Shown here piece after piece: positions 35,060-45,775 of a DNA stretch of 64,000 bases. The notes under the pieces are model-generated. The model did no database searches. It saw only the letters and a list, made by a program, of their open reading frames with translations, and was not told the origin of the DNA. Within the stretch, counting starts at the first letter, position 1; each line of letters starts with the position of its first letter. The translations under genes were made by a program, and so were the position numbers. The stretch is from Bradyrhizobium sp. AZCC 1610 (GTDB taxonomy: Bacteria; Pseudomonadota; Alphaproteobacteria; Rhizobiales; Xanthobacteraceae). Where the stretch lies: contig NZ_JAZHRR010000001.1 of NCBI RefSeq assembly GCF_036924515.1, positions 6,295,001-6,359,000 of the forward strand. The letters are read 5' to 3'.

Positions 35060-36898
35060 CTACGCCACCGCCCGCTCGCCATACATGGCGTTGATTTCGG
35101 CAGCATAGCGCTTGTTCACGAAACTGCGCTTCAGCTTCATGGTCGGCGTCAGTTCCTCGTCCTCAGGCGTGAGCTGACGTTCGATCAGGTAGAACTTCTT
35201 GATGGTTTCGACGCGCGCAAAGTTGACGTTGACGGCCTCGATCTCGCGCTGGATCAGGTCCTGGATCTCGGGCGCGCGGCACAGGCTGGCGTAGTTGGTG
35301 AAGGGAATGTCGTGGTCCTGCGCGAACTTCTCGACATTCTCCTGGTCGATCATGAGCAGACACGTCAGATAAGGCCGCTTATCGCCGATCACCACGGCGT
35401 CGGAGACGTAAGGCGAGAACTTCAGCTGGTTCTCGATCTCCGACGGCGTGATGTTCTTGCCGCCGGAGGTGATGATGATGTCCTTCATCCGGTCGGTGAT
35501 CTTGACGAAACCTTCGTTGTCGATCGAGCCGACGTCGCCGGTATGCAGCCATCCCTTGGCATCGATGGTCTCGGCCGTTTTCTCCGGCTGGTTCAGATAG
35601 CCCATGAACAGGAAGTCACCCCGGATCAGGATTTCGCCCTGCGGTGAAATCGCTACCTCGCCCCAGGGCGCGGCCTTTCCGACCGAACCGAGCTTGATGC
35701 GATCGGGCGGCATCACGGTGGCGACGCCGCAATTTTCGGTCTGGCCGTAGACCTCGCGCATATCGATGCCAAGCGCGAGATACCAGCGGATCAGGTCCGG
35801 CGCGATCGGCGCCGCACCGGTAAAGGCCAGCCGGCAACGGTCGAGACCAAGCATGCGGCGGATGTTGCGGAACACCAGATAGTAGGCGGCGCTATTGGCG
35901 AGCCGCAGCGACAATGGCGGTGTATCGCCCTGCAGCTTGTACTCCGTCACGCGATTGCCGACGGCGAGCGTGTTGCGGTACATCCATTTCTGGAAATTGG
36001 TCGCGTCCTTTAGTGCGATCGTGATTCCGGAATAGAATTTTTCCCAGACCCTGGGCACCGCGAGGAAGGCCGTCGGCTGCACCTCGCGCAGATTGTCCGG
36101 CACCGTTTCCGGACTTTCGGCGAAATTCATCACCGATCCCAGCGCCAGCGAGATGTAATAACCGCCGATCCGCTCGGCGACGTGGCAGAGCGGAAGGAAC
36201 ACCAGCCGCTCTTCATTATCGGTGGACGGAAACAGGTCGTTGGCATGACGCATCTGATGCGTCACGCTGCGATTGGAATGCATCGCGCCCTTTGGCGGGC
36301 CCGTGGTGCCGGACGTGTAAACGAGGATGGCGAGATCGGAGGCCGCTCGGCTTCCGATCATTTCGTCCCACAGTGCCTCGTTGCCCTGCTCGTGGTTGCG
36401 CCCGAGCGCCATGAATTCGGCCAGCGACAACACCATCGGGTCGTTGAAGCCGCTCAGGCCTTCCATGTCGAACACGATGATCTTCTGCAGCGTCGGGCAA
36501 CGCGAACGGCACGACAGGATCTTGTCGAGCTGCTCTTCGTCCTCGGCGAAGATCACCCTGGTCGAGGAATCGTTGATCAGATATTCGACCTGCACGGATG
36601 AGTCGGTCGGATAGATCCCCGATGAAACGCCGCCGGCGCACAGGATGCCCATGTCGGCGAACACCCATTCCGGCACCGCATTCGCGATGATCGAGGCGAC
36701 GTCGCCGGGACGAAAACCCGTGGCATGCAGGCCGTAGGCGATATCCCTGGATATCTGCAGCCACTCGCGCCAACTGGTCGGCTGCCAGATGCCGAATTTC
36801 TTTTCGCGGATCGCCGGCCGGTCGCCGCGGGTTTCCACGGACTTCAGAAAACTCTTCGCGATCGTGTCGGCGACCGTCAGCACTGCCGGTCTGGCCAT
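35060..36898 (-). CDS. AMP-forming long-chain/aromatic acyl-CoA ligase
   Basis: A 612-residue AMP-binding ligase that activates a carboxylic acid to its CoA thioester. Motifs: LVYTSGTTGPPKGAMHSN near 193 (P-loop), YGQTENCG near 382 and TGDVGS near 454. The closing KLKRSFVNKRYA carries the C-terminal Lys region. It lies between livF and livK-like genes, so it probably traps the imported acid inside the cell as CoA ester. A long-chain fatty acid or an aromatic acid are both possible substrates. Confidence 0.9.
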   Translation of the reverse strand: MARPAVLTVADTIAKSFLKSVETRGDRPAIREKKFGIWQPTSWREWLQISRDIAYGLHATGFRPGDVASIIANAVPEWVFADMGILCAGGVSSGIYPTDSSVQVEYLINDSSTRVIFAEDEEQLDKILSCRSRCPTLQKIIVFDMEGLSGFNDPMVLSLAEFMALGRNHEQGNEALWDEMIGSRAASDLAILVYTSGTTGPPKGAMHSNRSVTHQMRHANDLFPSTDNEERLVFLPLCHVAERIGGYYISLALGSVMNFAESPETVPDNLREVQPTAFLAVPRVWEKFYSGITIALKDATNFQKWMYRNTLAVGNRVTEYKLQGDTPPLSLRLANSAAYYLVFRNIRRMLGLDRCRLAFTGAAPIAPDLIRWYLALGIDMREVYGQTENCGVATVMPPDRIKLGSVGKAAPWGEVAISPQGEILIRGDFLFMGYLNQPEKTAETIDAKGWLHTGDVGSIDNEGFVKITDRMKDIIITSGGKNITPSEIENQLKFSPYVSDAVVIGDKRPYLTCLLMIDQENVEKFAQDHDIPFTNYASLCRAPEIQDLIQREIEAVNVNFARVETIKKFYLIERQLTPEDEELTPTMKLKRSFVNKRYAAEINAMYGERAVA

Positions 36899-37017
36899 GC
36901 TCTCTTCCTCCCTCTCGTCGCCTGCTTCGCCGGTCTTGTCAGCCGGTCTTGCTTCTTGAAGCAGGGCCTGAATCTAGCTCTAACTCGTTCTGAACGCCAT
37001 GCTTTTGACTGCGAAGG

Positions 37018-37797
37018 TTAACGCCATGTCTTCTTCTTTTTCCAGCGCCGCTCGCCGCGGGCGCCTTCTTCCTTGGCGCCGAGATAGAATTCCTGGATGT
37101 CCTTTGAGTTCATCAGCCGCTCGCAGGTGTCGTTCATCACGACCCGGCCGATTTCCAGCACATAGCCGTAATGGGCGGTCTCCAGCGCGACTTTCGCGTT
37201 CTGCTCGACCAGCAGGATCGACATGCCCTGCTCTTCGTTAACGCGCTTGATGATGGTAAATATCTCCTTCACCAGGATCGGCGACAGCCCGAGCGATGGC
37301 TCATCCAAAAGTAGCAGGGTCGGCCGGTTCATCAGCGCCCGCCCGATCGCCAGCATCTGCTGCTCGCCGCCGGAAAGCTGCCCGGCCGGCTGGTTGATCC
37401 GTTCTCTCAGGCGCGGGAAATAGCCGTAGACGCGCTCCAGATCCTCGGCGACGCCGTCGCGATCTTTGCGCGGATAGGCGCCCATCATCAGGTTTTCGCG
37501 CACCGAGAGGAACGGAAACACCTCGCGCCCCTCCGGCACGTGGCTTAAGCCCAGCCGCACGATCTTGTCGGCCTCCATGCGCTGGATCGGCTTGCCCAGA
37601 AATTCGATCGAGCCCTTCTGGGGATCGAGAATGCCGGAGATGGTCTTGAGCACGGTGGTCTTGCCGGCGCCGTTGGCGCCGAGCAACGTGACGATACGGC
37701 CGCGCGGCACCTCGATGCTGATGCCCCGGATGGCCATGATCGGCCCGTAATAGCTCTCGATATTGCTGAGCTTGAGGATGATGTCGGAAGCGCTCAT
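37018..37797 (-). CDS. Branched-chain-type ABC transporter ATP-binding protein (LivF-like)
   Basis: A 259-residue ATPase with Walker A GANGAGKTT near residue 37, signature LSGGEQQMLAIGRAL near 140 and Walker B LLLLDEPSLGLS. The unusual C-terminal tail is strongly basic (ERRWKKKKTWR). ATG 37797 has a GAGGATGATG site; an upstream frame to 37899 overlaps livG and is rejected. Ten bases separate it from livG. Confidence 0.92.
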   Translation of the reverse strand: MSASDIILKLSNIESYYGPIMAIRGISIEVPRGRIVTLLGANGAGKTTVLKTISGILDPQKGSIEFLGKPIQRMEADKIVRLGLSHVPEGREVFPFLSVRENLMMGAYPRKDRDGVAEDLERVYGYFPRLRERINQPAGQLSGGEQQMLAIGRALMNRPTLLLLDEPSLGLSPILVKEIFTIIKRVNEEQGMSILLVEQNAKVALETAHYGYVLEIGRVVMNDTCERLMNSKDIQEFYLGAKEEGARGERRWKKKKTWR

Positions 37798-37807
37798 GGC
37801 ATCATCC

Positions 37808-38566
37808 TCATGCGCCGAGATAGGCAGCGACGACGTCGGGATGGCGCTGCACCTCGGACGGCGACCCCATCGCGAGCACGCGGCCGTAGTTGAGCGCAAT
37901 CACGCGGTCGGAGACGCGATTGACCAGCGTCATGTCGTGTTCGACCATCAGCACGGTGATACCGAGCTCGGTCTTCATGTCGCGGATCCAGAACGACATG
38001 TCGTCGGTCTCCTCGACGTTCAGCCCGGACGACGGCTCGTCGAGCAGGATCAGTTTCGGCTCCGAGCACAGCGCACGCGCCAGCTCGATCACCTTGCGGA
38101 CGCCGTAGGGCAGCCCCGAGATCAGCTTGTCGCGATAGGCTTCGAGATCGAGGAATTCGATCACCTGCTCGACACGGCGGCGATGCAGCTTTTCGCCCGC
38201 GCGCACGCTCGGCAGGAACAGCAGTTCCTGCCACAGTTGCGTGGTGGAGTGCCTGTGACGGCCGACCAATAGATTGCTCAGCATGGTCGCATTCTCGAAC
38301 AGTTCGATGTTCTGGAAGGTGCGCGCAATGCCGTGCCCGGCGATCTCGTAGGCCGGCTGATCGGTGATGTCCTGATCCTCGAAAAAGATCCTGCCTGACG
38401 TGGGCGGGTAGATCCGCGAGATCAGGTTGAAGATCGAGCTTTTGCCTGCGCCGTTGGGGCCGATGATCGAGAGGATCTCGCCCTTCTCAACAGCGAAGCT
38501 GACGGAATCGACCGCTTTCAGGCCGCCGAAATGCAGGGACAGGTTTTCCGCGCGGAAATAGCTCAT
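37808..38566 (-). CDS. Branched-chain-type ABC transporter ATP-binding protein (LivG-like)
   Basis: A 252-residue ATPase with Walker A GPNGAGKSS near residue 36, the LivG-type ARTFQNIELF loop near 85, a signature-helix region (SGLPYGVRKVIELARAL) where the usual LSGG reads LPYG, as in the family, and Walker B LILLDEPSSGLN. The start overlaps the livM stop by four bases. Confidence 0.92.
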   Translation of the reverse strand: MSYFRAENLSLHFGGLKAVDSVSFAVEKGEILSIIGPNGAGKSSIFNLISRIYPPTSGRIFFEDQDITDQPAYEIAGHGIARTFQNIELFENATMLSNLLVGRHRHSTTQLWQELLFLPSVRAGEKLHRRRVEQVIEFLDLEAYRDKLISGLPYGVRKVIELARALCSEPKLILLDEPSSGLNVEETDDMSFWIRDMKTELGITVLMVEHDMTLVNRVSDRVIALNYGRVLAMGSPSEVQRHPDVVAAYLGA

Positions 38567-39714
38567 CGGTTCCGCTCCGATTTCACGTAGATCTTCTGGC
38601 GCTTGAAGGTGGCGCGCTTGTAGAGCGGGAACAGCTGGAAGAAGAGTTTTATCTTCAGCCAGCGCCCGTACAGACCGAGCGGCTCGAACAGCACGAACAG
38701 CACGATGATCACCCCGTAGATCGCGCCCTTGAGGCCGTTGGCGGAGGCAATGGCGGCGACGTTGCTGTAAATCTTCGACGCGGTCACGCTGTCCGCGCCG
38801 AACGTTGCGAAGATGCCCGCGATGATGCCCGGCAGGTCGTCCTTCAGGTAGGTCAGGAACGGATCGATCATGACGATGAAGATCGCGCCCAGCACGGCGC
38901 CGTGCGGGCTGAACGCGCCGCCGATCAGGATCACGATGATGAACTCGATCGAGAGCTGCAGCGTGAACATTTCCGGGCTGATGAACGACAGCTTGTGGGC
39001 GAACAGGACACCGGCGAATCCGGTGATGGCGGCGCTGATCGCAAACGACTTGACCTTGTAGAGCGATACGTTGACGCCCATGCTGCGGGCCGCGGTCTCG
39101 CTGTCCCGAATCGCGACGAAGGCGCGGCCGGTCGGCGAGCGCAACAGGTTGAGCGTGCCTAGGATGGTCAGGAACAGCACTGCAAGACAGAGGAAGTAGA
39201 ACGAGGGGCTGTCGCGCGACACCGTGGTGCCGAGCAGTTGCAGGGCCTTGACACGCATGCCCTCGTTGCCGTGGGTCACGCTCTCCCAGCGCGCCAGGAT
39301 TTCCTCGACGATGAAGGCGAAGGAAATCGTCGCGATCACGAGATAGATGCCCTGCAGCCGCAGCGCCGGGAATCCGACCATCGCGCCGACGACGCCTGTC
39401 AACAATCCGCCGACGAGAAAATATACCGGGAAAGGTACGTTGAACTGCTGCAAGTACGCCGCGGAATAGGCGCCGATGGCGAGAAAGGCGGCATGGCCGA
39501 GCGACGCCTGCCCGGTGAAGCCGGTCAGGATCATCAGCCCGACACCGACGGTGGCGTAGATGAAGACGAAAACCAGCTGGCTGACGATATAACTGGACAG
39601 CACGAACGGCGCGATCAGCAGAAACGCAAGCAGAACGCCGTAGGTGACGATGTAGCCGCTGTGCGGAAACAGCTTGATGTCGTCTTCATAATCCGTCTTG
39701 AACATAAAGCGCAT
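38563..39714 (-). CDS. Branched-chain-type ABC transporter permease (LivM-like)
   Basis: A 383-residue inner-membrane permease with about ten hydrophobic segments, the GLMILTGFTGQASLGHAAFLAIGAY motif region split around residues 60-85 and the coupling-loop segment AIRDSETAARSMGVN near 220. ATG 39714 lies nine bases after the livH stop; a longer frame to 40821 runs antisense-like through livH and is rejected. Confidence 0.92.
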   Translation of the reverse strand: MRFMFKTDYEDDIKLFPHSGYIVTYGVLLAFLLIAPFVLSSYIVSQLVFVFIYATVGVGLMILTGFTGQASLGHAAFLAIGAYSAAYLQQFNVPFPVYFLVGGLLTGVVGAMVGFPALRLQGIYLVIATISFAFIVEEILARWESVTHGNEGMRVKALQLLGTTVSRDSPSFYFLCLAVLFLTILGTLNLLRSPTGRAFVAIRDSETAARSMGVNVSLYKVKSFAISAAITGFAGVLFAHKLSFISPEMFTLQLSIEFIIVILIGGAFSPHGAVLGAIFIVMIDPFLTYLKDDLPGIIAGIFATFGADSVTASKIYSNVAAIASANGLKGAIYGVIIVLFVLFEPLGLYGRWLKIKLFFQLFPLYKRATFKRQKIYVKSERNR

Positions 39715-39722
39715 GACTGCCC

Positions 39723-40601
39723 CTAGACCTTCTTGCGCATGTGAACGCCGAACAGGCCTTCGGGCTTGAGCAGCAATACCGCCAGCAGAACGATGTAGGG
39801 CGCGACGTCCTTCCAGCCTTGCGGCAGATAGAAGCCGGCCATGCTCTCGATCACGCCGATCAGCACGCCGCCCACCACGGCGCCGGGTATGGAGCCGAAG
39901 CCACCGAGCACGGCAGCGGGAAACGCCTTCAGGCCCAGCACAAGACCGACATTGGAGTGAATGAAGGTGATCGGCGCCAGCAGCACGCCGGCAGCGGTCG
40001 CGACCGCCGCACTGATCGCCCACACGATCGACACCACGCGCTTGACCGGAATGCCCATGTAGTAGGCGGCCAGCATGTTCTCCGAACTGGCGCGCATCGC
40101 GGTGCCGAGCGTGGTGCGGTTGAAGAACAGATACAGCAGCGCGCAAAGGATGATCGTCGCTGCGATCACCGACAGCTTGTCGTATGCCAAGACCAGCGAG
40201 CCGATCCGCAGCACGCCGTCGCTGAACGGCGTCTCGATCTTGAAATCGTCGGTGCCCCAGATCATGCCGACCACAGAGCGTAGGAAGTATCCAAGCCCGA
40301 TCGTCGCCATGATGATGGAAAACTGCGGATAGCCGAGAATCGGACGCACCACGACGCGTTCCGCCAGCATGCCGAACAGCGCCATCGCCGCGACCGCGCC
40401 GGCGAATCCGAGCCAGTAATTGAGACCGAGCATGCCGATGAACGTGAAGGCGAAGAACCCGCCCAGCATCATCAAATCGCCCTGGGCGAAATTGACGACC
40501 TCGGTTGCCTTGTAAACGAGCACAAAGCCGAGCGCGATCAAGCCATAGACGCAGCCGAGCGCGATGCCACTCACCAGCTGCTGAACGAAGTCCAGCATCA
40601 T
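39723..40601 (-). CDS. Branched-chain-type ABC transporter permease (LivH-like)
   Basis: A 292-residue permease, first gene of the cluster, with eight or so membrane segments and the LivH landmarks GIALGCVYGLIALGFVLVY near residue 12 and MRASSENMLAAYYMGI near 178. GGGAGG directly upstream of ATGATG at 40601 fixes the start; an earlier frame at 40676 has no such site. Confidence 0.92.
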   Translation of the reverse strand: MMLDFVQQLVSGIALGCVYGLIALGFVLVYKATEVVNFAQGDLMMLGGFFAFTFIGMLGLNYWLGFAGAVAAMALFGMLAERVVVRPILGYPQFSIIMATIGLGYFLRSVVGMIWGTDDFKIETPFSDGVLRIGSLVLAYDKLSVIAATIILCALLYLFFNRTTLGTAMRASSENMLAAYYMGIPVKRVVSIVWAISAAVATAAGVLLAPITFIHSNVGLVLGLKAFPAAVLGGFGSIPGAVVGGVLIGVIESMAGFYLPQGWKDVAPYIVLLAVLLLKPEGLFGVHMRKKV

Positions 40602-40886
40602 TTCCCTCCCCGATGCCAGGCGATTCTGTCGATCGCCTTTTCCGCATCTTGTGTCTACACGCTGCCTGGCATCCACGATGCCTGCAGCCGCACATGTCCC
40701 GCTGCATTGAGCCCAAAGCGCCGACCCCTGTCAACAAAGCGCTGCGTGCCACGCCGTTAACAATTGCGGAGAAATGCCGCAGCCCGGGAAGTTGCGGGGT
40801 TTGCTGCGATTTGGCGTGCAAGATTCACCGCGCCGAAAGTTCTTCGGTCCATGGTCCGCAATGAACAACGGGACCGCCCTGAAGTC

Positions 40887-41635
<749 letters not shown>

Positions 41636-41639
<4 letters not shown>

Positions 41640-43159
41640 GTTCGGCCGCGGCGCTCAGCTGGTTTGCCCGGCACGAGATCCGTCTGGCCTGGCGCGAATG
41701 GCTGGCGATGATGACCGGCAGCCGCGGAAAGCGAAAGCGCGCCATCATCGCCCTGATCGTGTTTGCCGCCATCCTGCACCTGCCGGCCTATGCGGTGATC
41801 GGCCGCTTCGCCGATTTGCAATCTCCGCTCGGCAAGCCCGAGCTGATCGTCATCACGGCGACCATCTTCCTCGCCTGGGCCCTGATGCTGTCGCAAGCCA
41901 TCGAATCCGTGACGCGGGTGTTTTACGCCCGCGCCGATCTCGACCTTATCATGTCGTCGCCGGCGAACCTCGCCAACGTATTCTCGGTGCGGATCGCGGC
42001 AATTGCGCTCTCCGTCACCGGGATGGCGCTGTTGCTGTCGACGCCCTTTGTCGACGTTCTCGTGATCGGCGGCGGCGTTAGATGGCTCTCAGCGTTCGGC
42101 GTCGTTGTCGCCATTGGCCTCACGGCTGCCGCCGTGGCGATCGCGATCACGGTCGCGCTGTTCAGGTGGATCGGCCCGAGCCGCACCCGCCTCGTCGCGC
42201 AGGTCGTGGCCGCCGTTATCGGCGCCGGCTTCGTCATCGCGCTCCAGGTCGTAGCCATCCTTTCCTACGGTACATTGTCTCGCTTTACGGTGCTGACATC
42301 CGATGCCGCTTCAGCCTATGCGCCTGATCTCGACAGTCCGCTGTGGTGGCCGGCGCGCGCGGCGATCGGCGATGGCATGGTGCTGTCGTGGCTCCTCTCC
42401 GGCGGGCTCGTGCTGCTCGGCGTCGTGATGGCAGTCTTCTCGCCGAGATTTGCCGATACCGTCGTCAGTGTCGCCGCAACCGCCCGACCTGTCCGTTGCG
42501 GACCGCGCACGACGGCATTTCGCGGCGGTACGCGACAAAAGGCGCTGCGCACCAAGGAGTTTTTGCTGCTGCGGCGCGACCCATGGCTGTTATCGCAAAG
42601 CCTGATGCAACTGCTGTACCTGGTGCCGCCGGCCTTGCTGCTGTGGCGAAGTTTTTCCGAAAGCTCGACCGCGATCGTTTTGATCACGCCCGTGATCGTG
42701 ATGGCGGCGGGCCAGCTTGCCGGCGGCCTCGCCTGGCTGACAATATCGGGCGAGGACGCCGCCGACCTGGTCGCGACCGCGCCGCTGCCGCCGTCGCGCG
42801 TGATCCGCGCCAAGATCGAGGTGATGCTGATCGCAATCGGCGTCATCTTCGCGCCGCTGATTACAGCACTCGCCTTTGCCTCCGTGACGCAGGCGATCGT
42901 CACCGCGCTCGGCGTCATCGTCGCAACCGTCTCGGCGGCTGCGATCCAGCTCTGGTTCCGCGTGCAGGCCAAGCGCAGCCAGTTCCGCCGCCGCCAGACC
43001 TCGTCGCGGCTGGCGACATTCGCAGAAGCCTTCTGCTCGATCGGCTGGGCCGCTACCGCAGCCCTCGCCGTCACGATCCCGATCGCCGCCGTGATCAGCG
43101 GCGCGTTCACTGTGGCGATCCTGGTTACGACATGGAAGATCAGCCCGCGGCGGGACTGA
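41636..43159 (+). CDS. ABC exporter membrane protein (ABC-2-like)
   Basis: A 507-residue hydrophobic protein with ten or more membrane segments, basic at the N-terminus (GSRGKRKRA) and between halves. The start overlaps the ATPase stop (ATGA), so both form one transporter. It resembles large putative ABC exporter permeases rather than a standard ABC-2 protein (about 250 residues); the length suggests a fused pair of six-helix units. The cargo is unknown. Confidence 0.8.
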
Positions 43160-43170
43160 GCGCCCTCTCC

Positions 43171-43194
43171 TTCGTCATGGCCGGGCATGACGAA
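43171..43194. terminator. Hairpin, minimal form of the GTCATG repeat
   Basis: TTCGTCATG-GCCGGG-CATGACGAA is a perfect 9-bp stem with a six-base loop, 12 bases after the permease stop. It is the stripped-down core of the 17881-17995 repeat family and a likely terminator. Confidence 0.55.
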
Positions 43195-43285
43195 CCAGAT
43201 GGCAATCCTCGCGAGAAATCCGGTTGAATCAGCCGCGTAGTGTCGACCGAGTCATTACAGGCGAGGTAGTGCGCTGATCTCGCTT

Positions 43286-43678
43286 TTATTGAACCATGCC
43301 CGCCACTGCTTCGATCTCGACACGAAAGCCGTAGTGCAACGTCGGGACGGGAACGACCGCACGGGCCGGTCGGACGGCGCCGATCCATTCGGAATAGAGT
43401 TTGTCGAAGACCGGCCAGTCATTGATGTCCGTGACGTAGACGCGAACATGAATGAGCTTGTCGACAGCGCTGTTTGCCGCCTCCAAGGCCGCCGCGAGGT
43501 TGGCCAATGCCTGACGCACCTGGGTCTGAAAGTCCTCGTCAGCAAGCCTCGCGCCATTGGCAGAGATCGGCAATTGTCCAGACACAAAAACAAAAGCACC
43601 GGCTCTCACAGCATGACTGTAGTGCCCACCAGGAGCCGCCATTCCCTGAGGTTCCAAGTAGTCAATGTCACCAGCCAT
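43286..43678 (-). CDS. RidA-family (enamine/imine deaminase) protein
   Basis: A 130-residue RidA/YjgF protein, which hydrolyses reactive enamines and imines such as 2-aminoacrylate to keto acids. The fold signature runs through GAFVFVSGQLPI and the C-terminal RPARAVVPVPTLHYGFRVEIEA, with the substrate-binding Arg near residue 107. ATG 43678 has GGAGG upstream and lies inside the 3' end of the PLP-enzyme gene (11-base overlap). That coupling fits removal of an enamine released by that enzyme. Confidence 0.9.
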   Translation of the reverse strand: MAGDIDYLEPQGMAAPGGHYSHAVRAGAFVFVSGQLPISANGARLADEDFQTQVRQALANLAAALEAANSAVDKLIHVRVYVTDINDWPVFDKLYSEWIGAVRPARAVVPVPTLHYGFRVEIEAVAGMVQ

Positions 43679-44798
43679 TAAACCTCCGCCATGTTTCGAT
43701 GCCGTTGTCCGTGGCTGCCTGATATTCGGAGAATTGCGCTCCGGTTGCACAGGCATGATTCGGGAGTATTCGAAGTCGTGTGCCGATCGGAAAGCGATTT
43801 TCAGGAGAGACGAGACGTCCGTTCGTCGCGGCGAGGATCCCGTGCTCCTGATTTGCCGCGATCATGACCAGGTCTTCCTCGAGCGGGTGCCCTCCTGAGT
43901 CGCATGCGATTCCGTATCCATAATCATGGTGCTGACGAGCAGTGCCGCGGTCTCGGCTCATCGCCATCCAACCGGCGTCGACGATGATCCAGCCTTTTTC
44001 CGACTGATGGCCGACCACGGTCGTCAGCACGGAAAGGGCAATATCGTCGATCGTGCAGACGCCGACATTCGTCATGAAAAGATCGAAGAACACGTACACG
44101 CCGCAGCGCACTTCCGTGACGCCGTCCAGGGCACGGGCGGACAGCGCTGTCGGGGTCGATCCGACGCTCACTACCGGACAGGGAAGGCCGACAGCGCGAA
44201 GCCGTTCGCCCGCGCGCACGCTCAAGGCACACTCCTGCTCCGCCAAACGCTCCAGGGCATCGGGATCGTCGAGTTCATAGGAGTTTCCGGCATGAGTCAG
44301 CACGCCGCAAAGTGTGGCGCCACCGGTGTGAAGAATGCGACCGATATCGATGAGACGCTCATCCTCGGGGCCTACACCCGAGCGGTGCCCATCAGTGTCG
44401 ACTTCGATCAGGACTTCGAAAGGATCGCGATGCGACTGCGCCTCGACGACGGCTTGCGCGGCCTCGACCGAGTCGACCAGAATTCTGAGACGGCAACCCT
44501 GATCACGCAGTCCCTGGGCCCGGCTGAGCCTGTGCGGAGCGATGCAGACCGCGTAGAGAATATCGTCGTAGCCCGCGGCAAAAAACTCCTCAGCCTCGCG
44601 GAGAGTCGAGACTGTGATGCCGTTCGCGCCTGCGGCGCGCTGCCTGTCGGCAACTGCGACGCATTTGGTCGTCTTGACGTGGGGACGGAAACTGACGCCC
44701 AAGGCGTTCATCCGGTCCTGCATGCGGGCGATATTACGCTGCGTGCGCGCGACGTCGACGACGGCAGCGGGTGTTTCGATATCCGAAAGAGATGTCAT
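43668..44798 (-). CDS. PLP-dependent D-serine dehydratase/D-threonine aldolase-like enzyme (DSD1 family)
   Basis: A 376-residue fold-type III PLP enzyme. The N-terminal alanine-racemase-like domain carries the PLP Lys at residue 42 (FRPHVKTTK); the C-terminal domain has the His-x-Cys metal site (His348, Cys350 in PNHACAT) seen in eukaryote-type D-serine dehydratases. The family dehydrates D-serine or D-threo-3-hydroxyaspartate, or cleaves D-threonine. The downstream RidA gene favours a dehydratase, which releases enamines. Confidence 0.9.
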   Translation of the reverse strand: MTSLSDIETPAAVVDVARTQRNIARMQDRMNALGVSFRPHVKTTKCVAVADRQRAAGANGITVSTLREAEEFFAAGYDDILYAVCIAPHRLSRAQGLRDQGCRLRILVDSVEAAQAVVEAQSHRDPFEVLIEVDTDGHRSGVGPEDERLIDIGRILHTGGATLCGVLTHAGNSYELDDPDALERLAEQECALSVRAGERLRAVGLPCPVVSVGSTPTALSARALDGVTEVRCGVYVFFDLFMTNVGVCTIDDIALSVLTTVVGHQSEKGWIIVDAGWMAMSRDRGTARQHHDYGYGIACDSGGHPLEEDLVMIAANQEHGILAATNGRLVSPENRFPIGTRLRILPNHACATGAQFSEYQAATDNGIETWRRFNGW

Positions 44799-44800
44799 GC

Positions 44801-45775
44801 TTAATCCAGATATTCGCCCTTGGTGCGCAGCACTGGTACGTCGTGCTCCAGCCCTTGAGCGATCAGCGCACTGACGGCGCCGGGCTCGAGATCCGTTCCC
44901 CGTGGCAGTTCGACACCAACCGCCGTCATTTGCCGCATGACGTCCGGGTCGGCGAGTGCTGCACGCAAGGCGTCATTCAATTTCTGACGCACCGGCGCGG
45001 GCGTTCCCTTCCGCACGAAGATTGCGTTCCAGGAGCGGAGGTTCACGCCCGGATAGCCGGCCGCTGCCGCAGTGGATACTTGAGGCGCCTGCGGCGGGGG
45101 CTGATCACTCAGCGCTGCGATTGCCTTGATCGTTCCGCCGAGCACTTGGGGTAGCGCGGTGGTGGTCTGGTCGCACATGAAGTCGACGTGACCACCCATG
45201 AGATCGTTCATCGCTGGGGCAACGCCCCGATATGGCACATGGGTGATGTTCAGTTTCAGGTTCGACAGCAGCAGAACGCAGGCATAATGCGAAATCGATC
45301 CGACGCCGGCGCTGCCATAGGTGAGTTTCTCGCGGTTGGCACGGGCATAGGTGACGAAGTCTTGTAGATTGGACGCCGGCAAGTCCAACTTCGCGACAAG
45401 AAGCGTGGAGGCCATCCCAGCGAGGCCCACAGGCTCGAAGTCGGCGACGGGATCGTAAGGCAGCCGCTTGAAGAGCGCGACATTCGCGACATGTGTGCCG
45501 ATAGTGCCAAAGCCGAGCGAGTATCCATCCGCAGGCGCCTTTAGCAACTTGGTCAGGCCGATGGTGCCGCTGGCGCCGCCGATATTTTCCACGACGATGG
45601 ATTGCTTCAAGTGGGCCGCCATGGCCTGAGCCACTGCCCGGCCAAGCGCATCGCTCGGGCCACCGGCGGGAAACGGAACGATCAGCGTCAATTGCTTCTC
45701 GGGAAACCCCTGAGCCGTTGCCGCAGAGATGTTCAATCCGACCGCGAGCAAGGTCGCCAACATGCGAGATATCAC
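44801..45775 (-). CDS. Bug-family tripartite tricarboxylate-type substrate-binding protein
   Basis: A 324-residue periplasmic binding protein of the Bug (TctC) family. The start is GTG 45775, because GGAGG lies six to ten bases upstream and the codon overlaps the HAD stop as GTGA. The signal peptide ends near TAQG (about residue 21). The family motif LIVPFPAGGPSDALGRAVA follows. No TctA/TctB membrane genes are here, as is common for orphan Bug proteins. It may bind a hydroxy-amino or halo acid for this operon. Confidence 0.88.
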   Translation of the reverse strand: MISRMLATLLAVGLNISAATAQGFPEKQLTLIVPFPAGGPSDALGRAVAQAMAAHLKQSIVVENIGGASGTIGLTKLLKAPADGYSLGFGTIGTHVANVALFKRLPYDPVADFEPVGLAGMASTLLVAKLDLPASNLQDFVTYARANREKLTYGSAGVGSISHYACVLLLSNLKLNITHVPYRGVAPAMNDLMGGHVDFMCDQTTTALPQVLGGTIKAIAALSDQPPPQAPQVSTAAAAGYPGVNLRSWNAIFVRKGTPAPVRQKLNDALRAALADPDVMRQMTAVGVELPRGTDLEPGAVSALIAQGLEHDVPVLRTKGEYLD

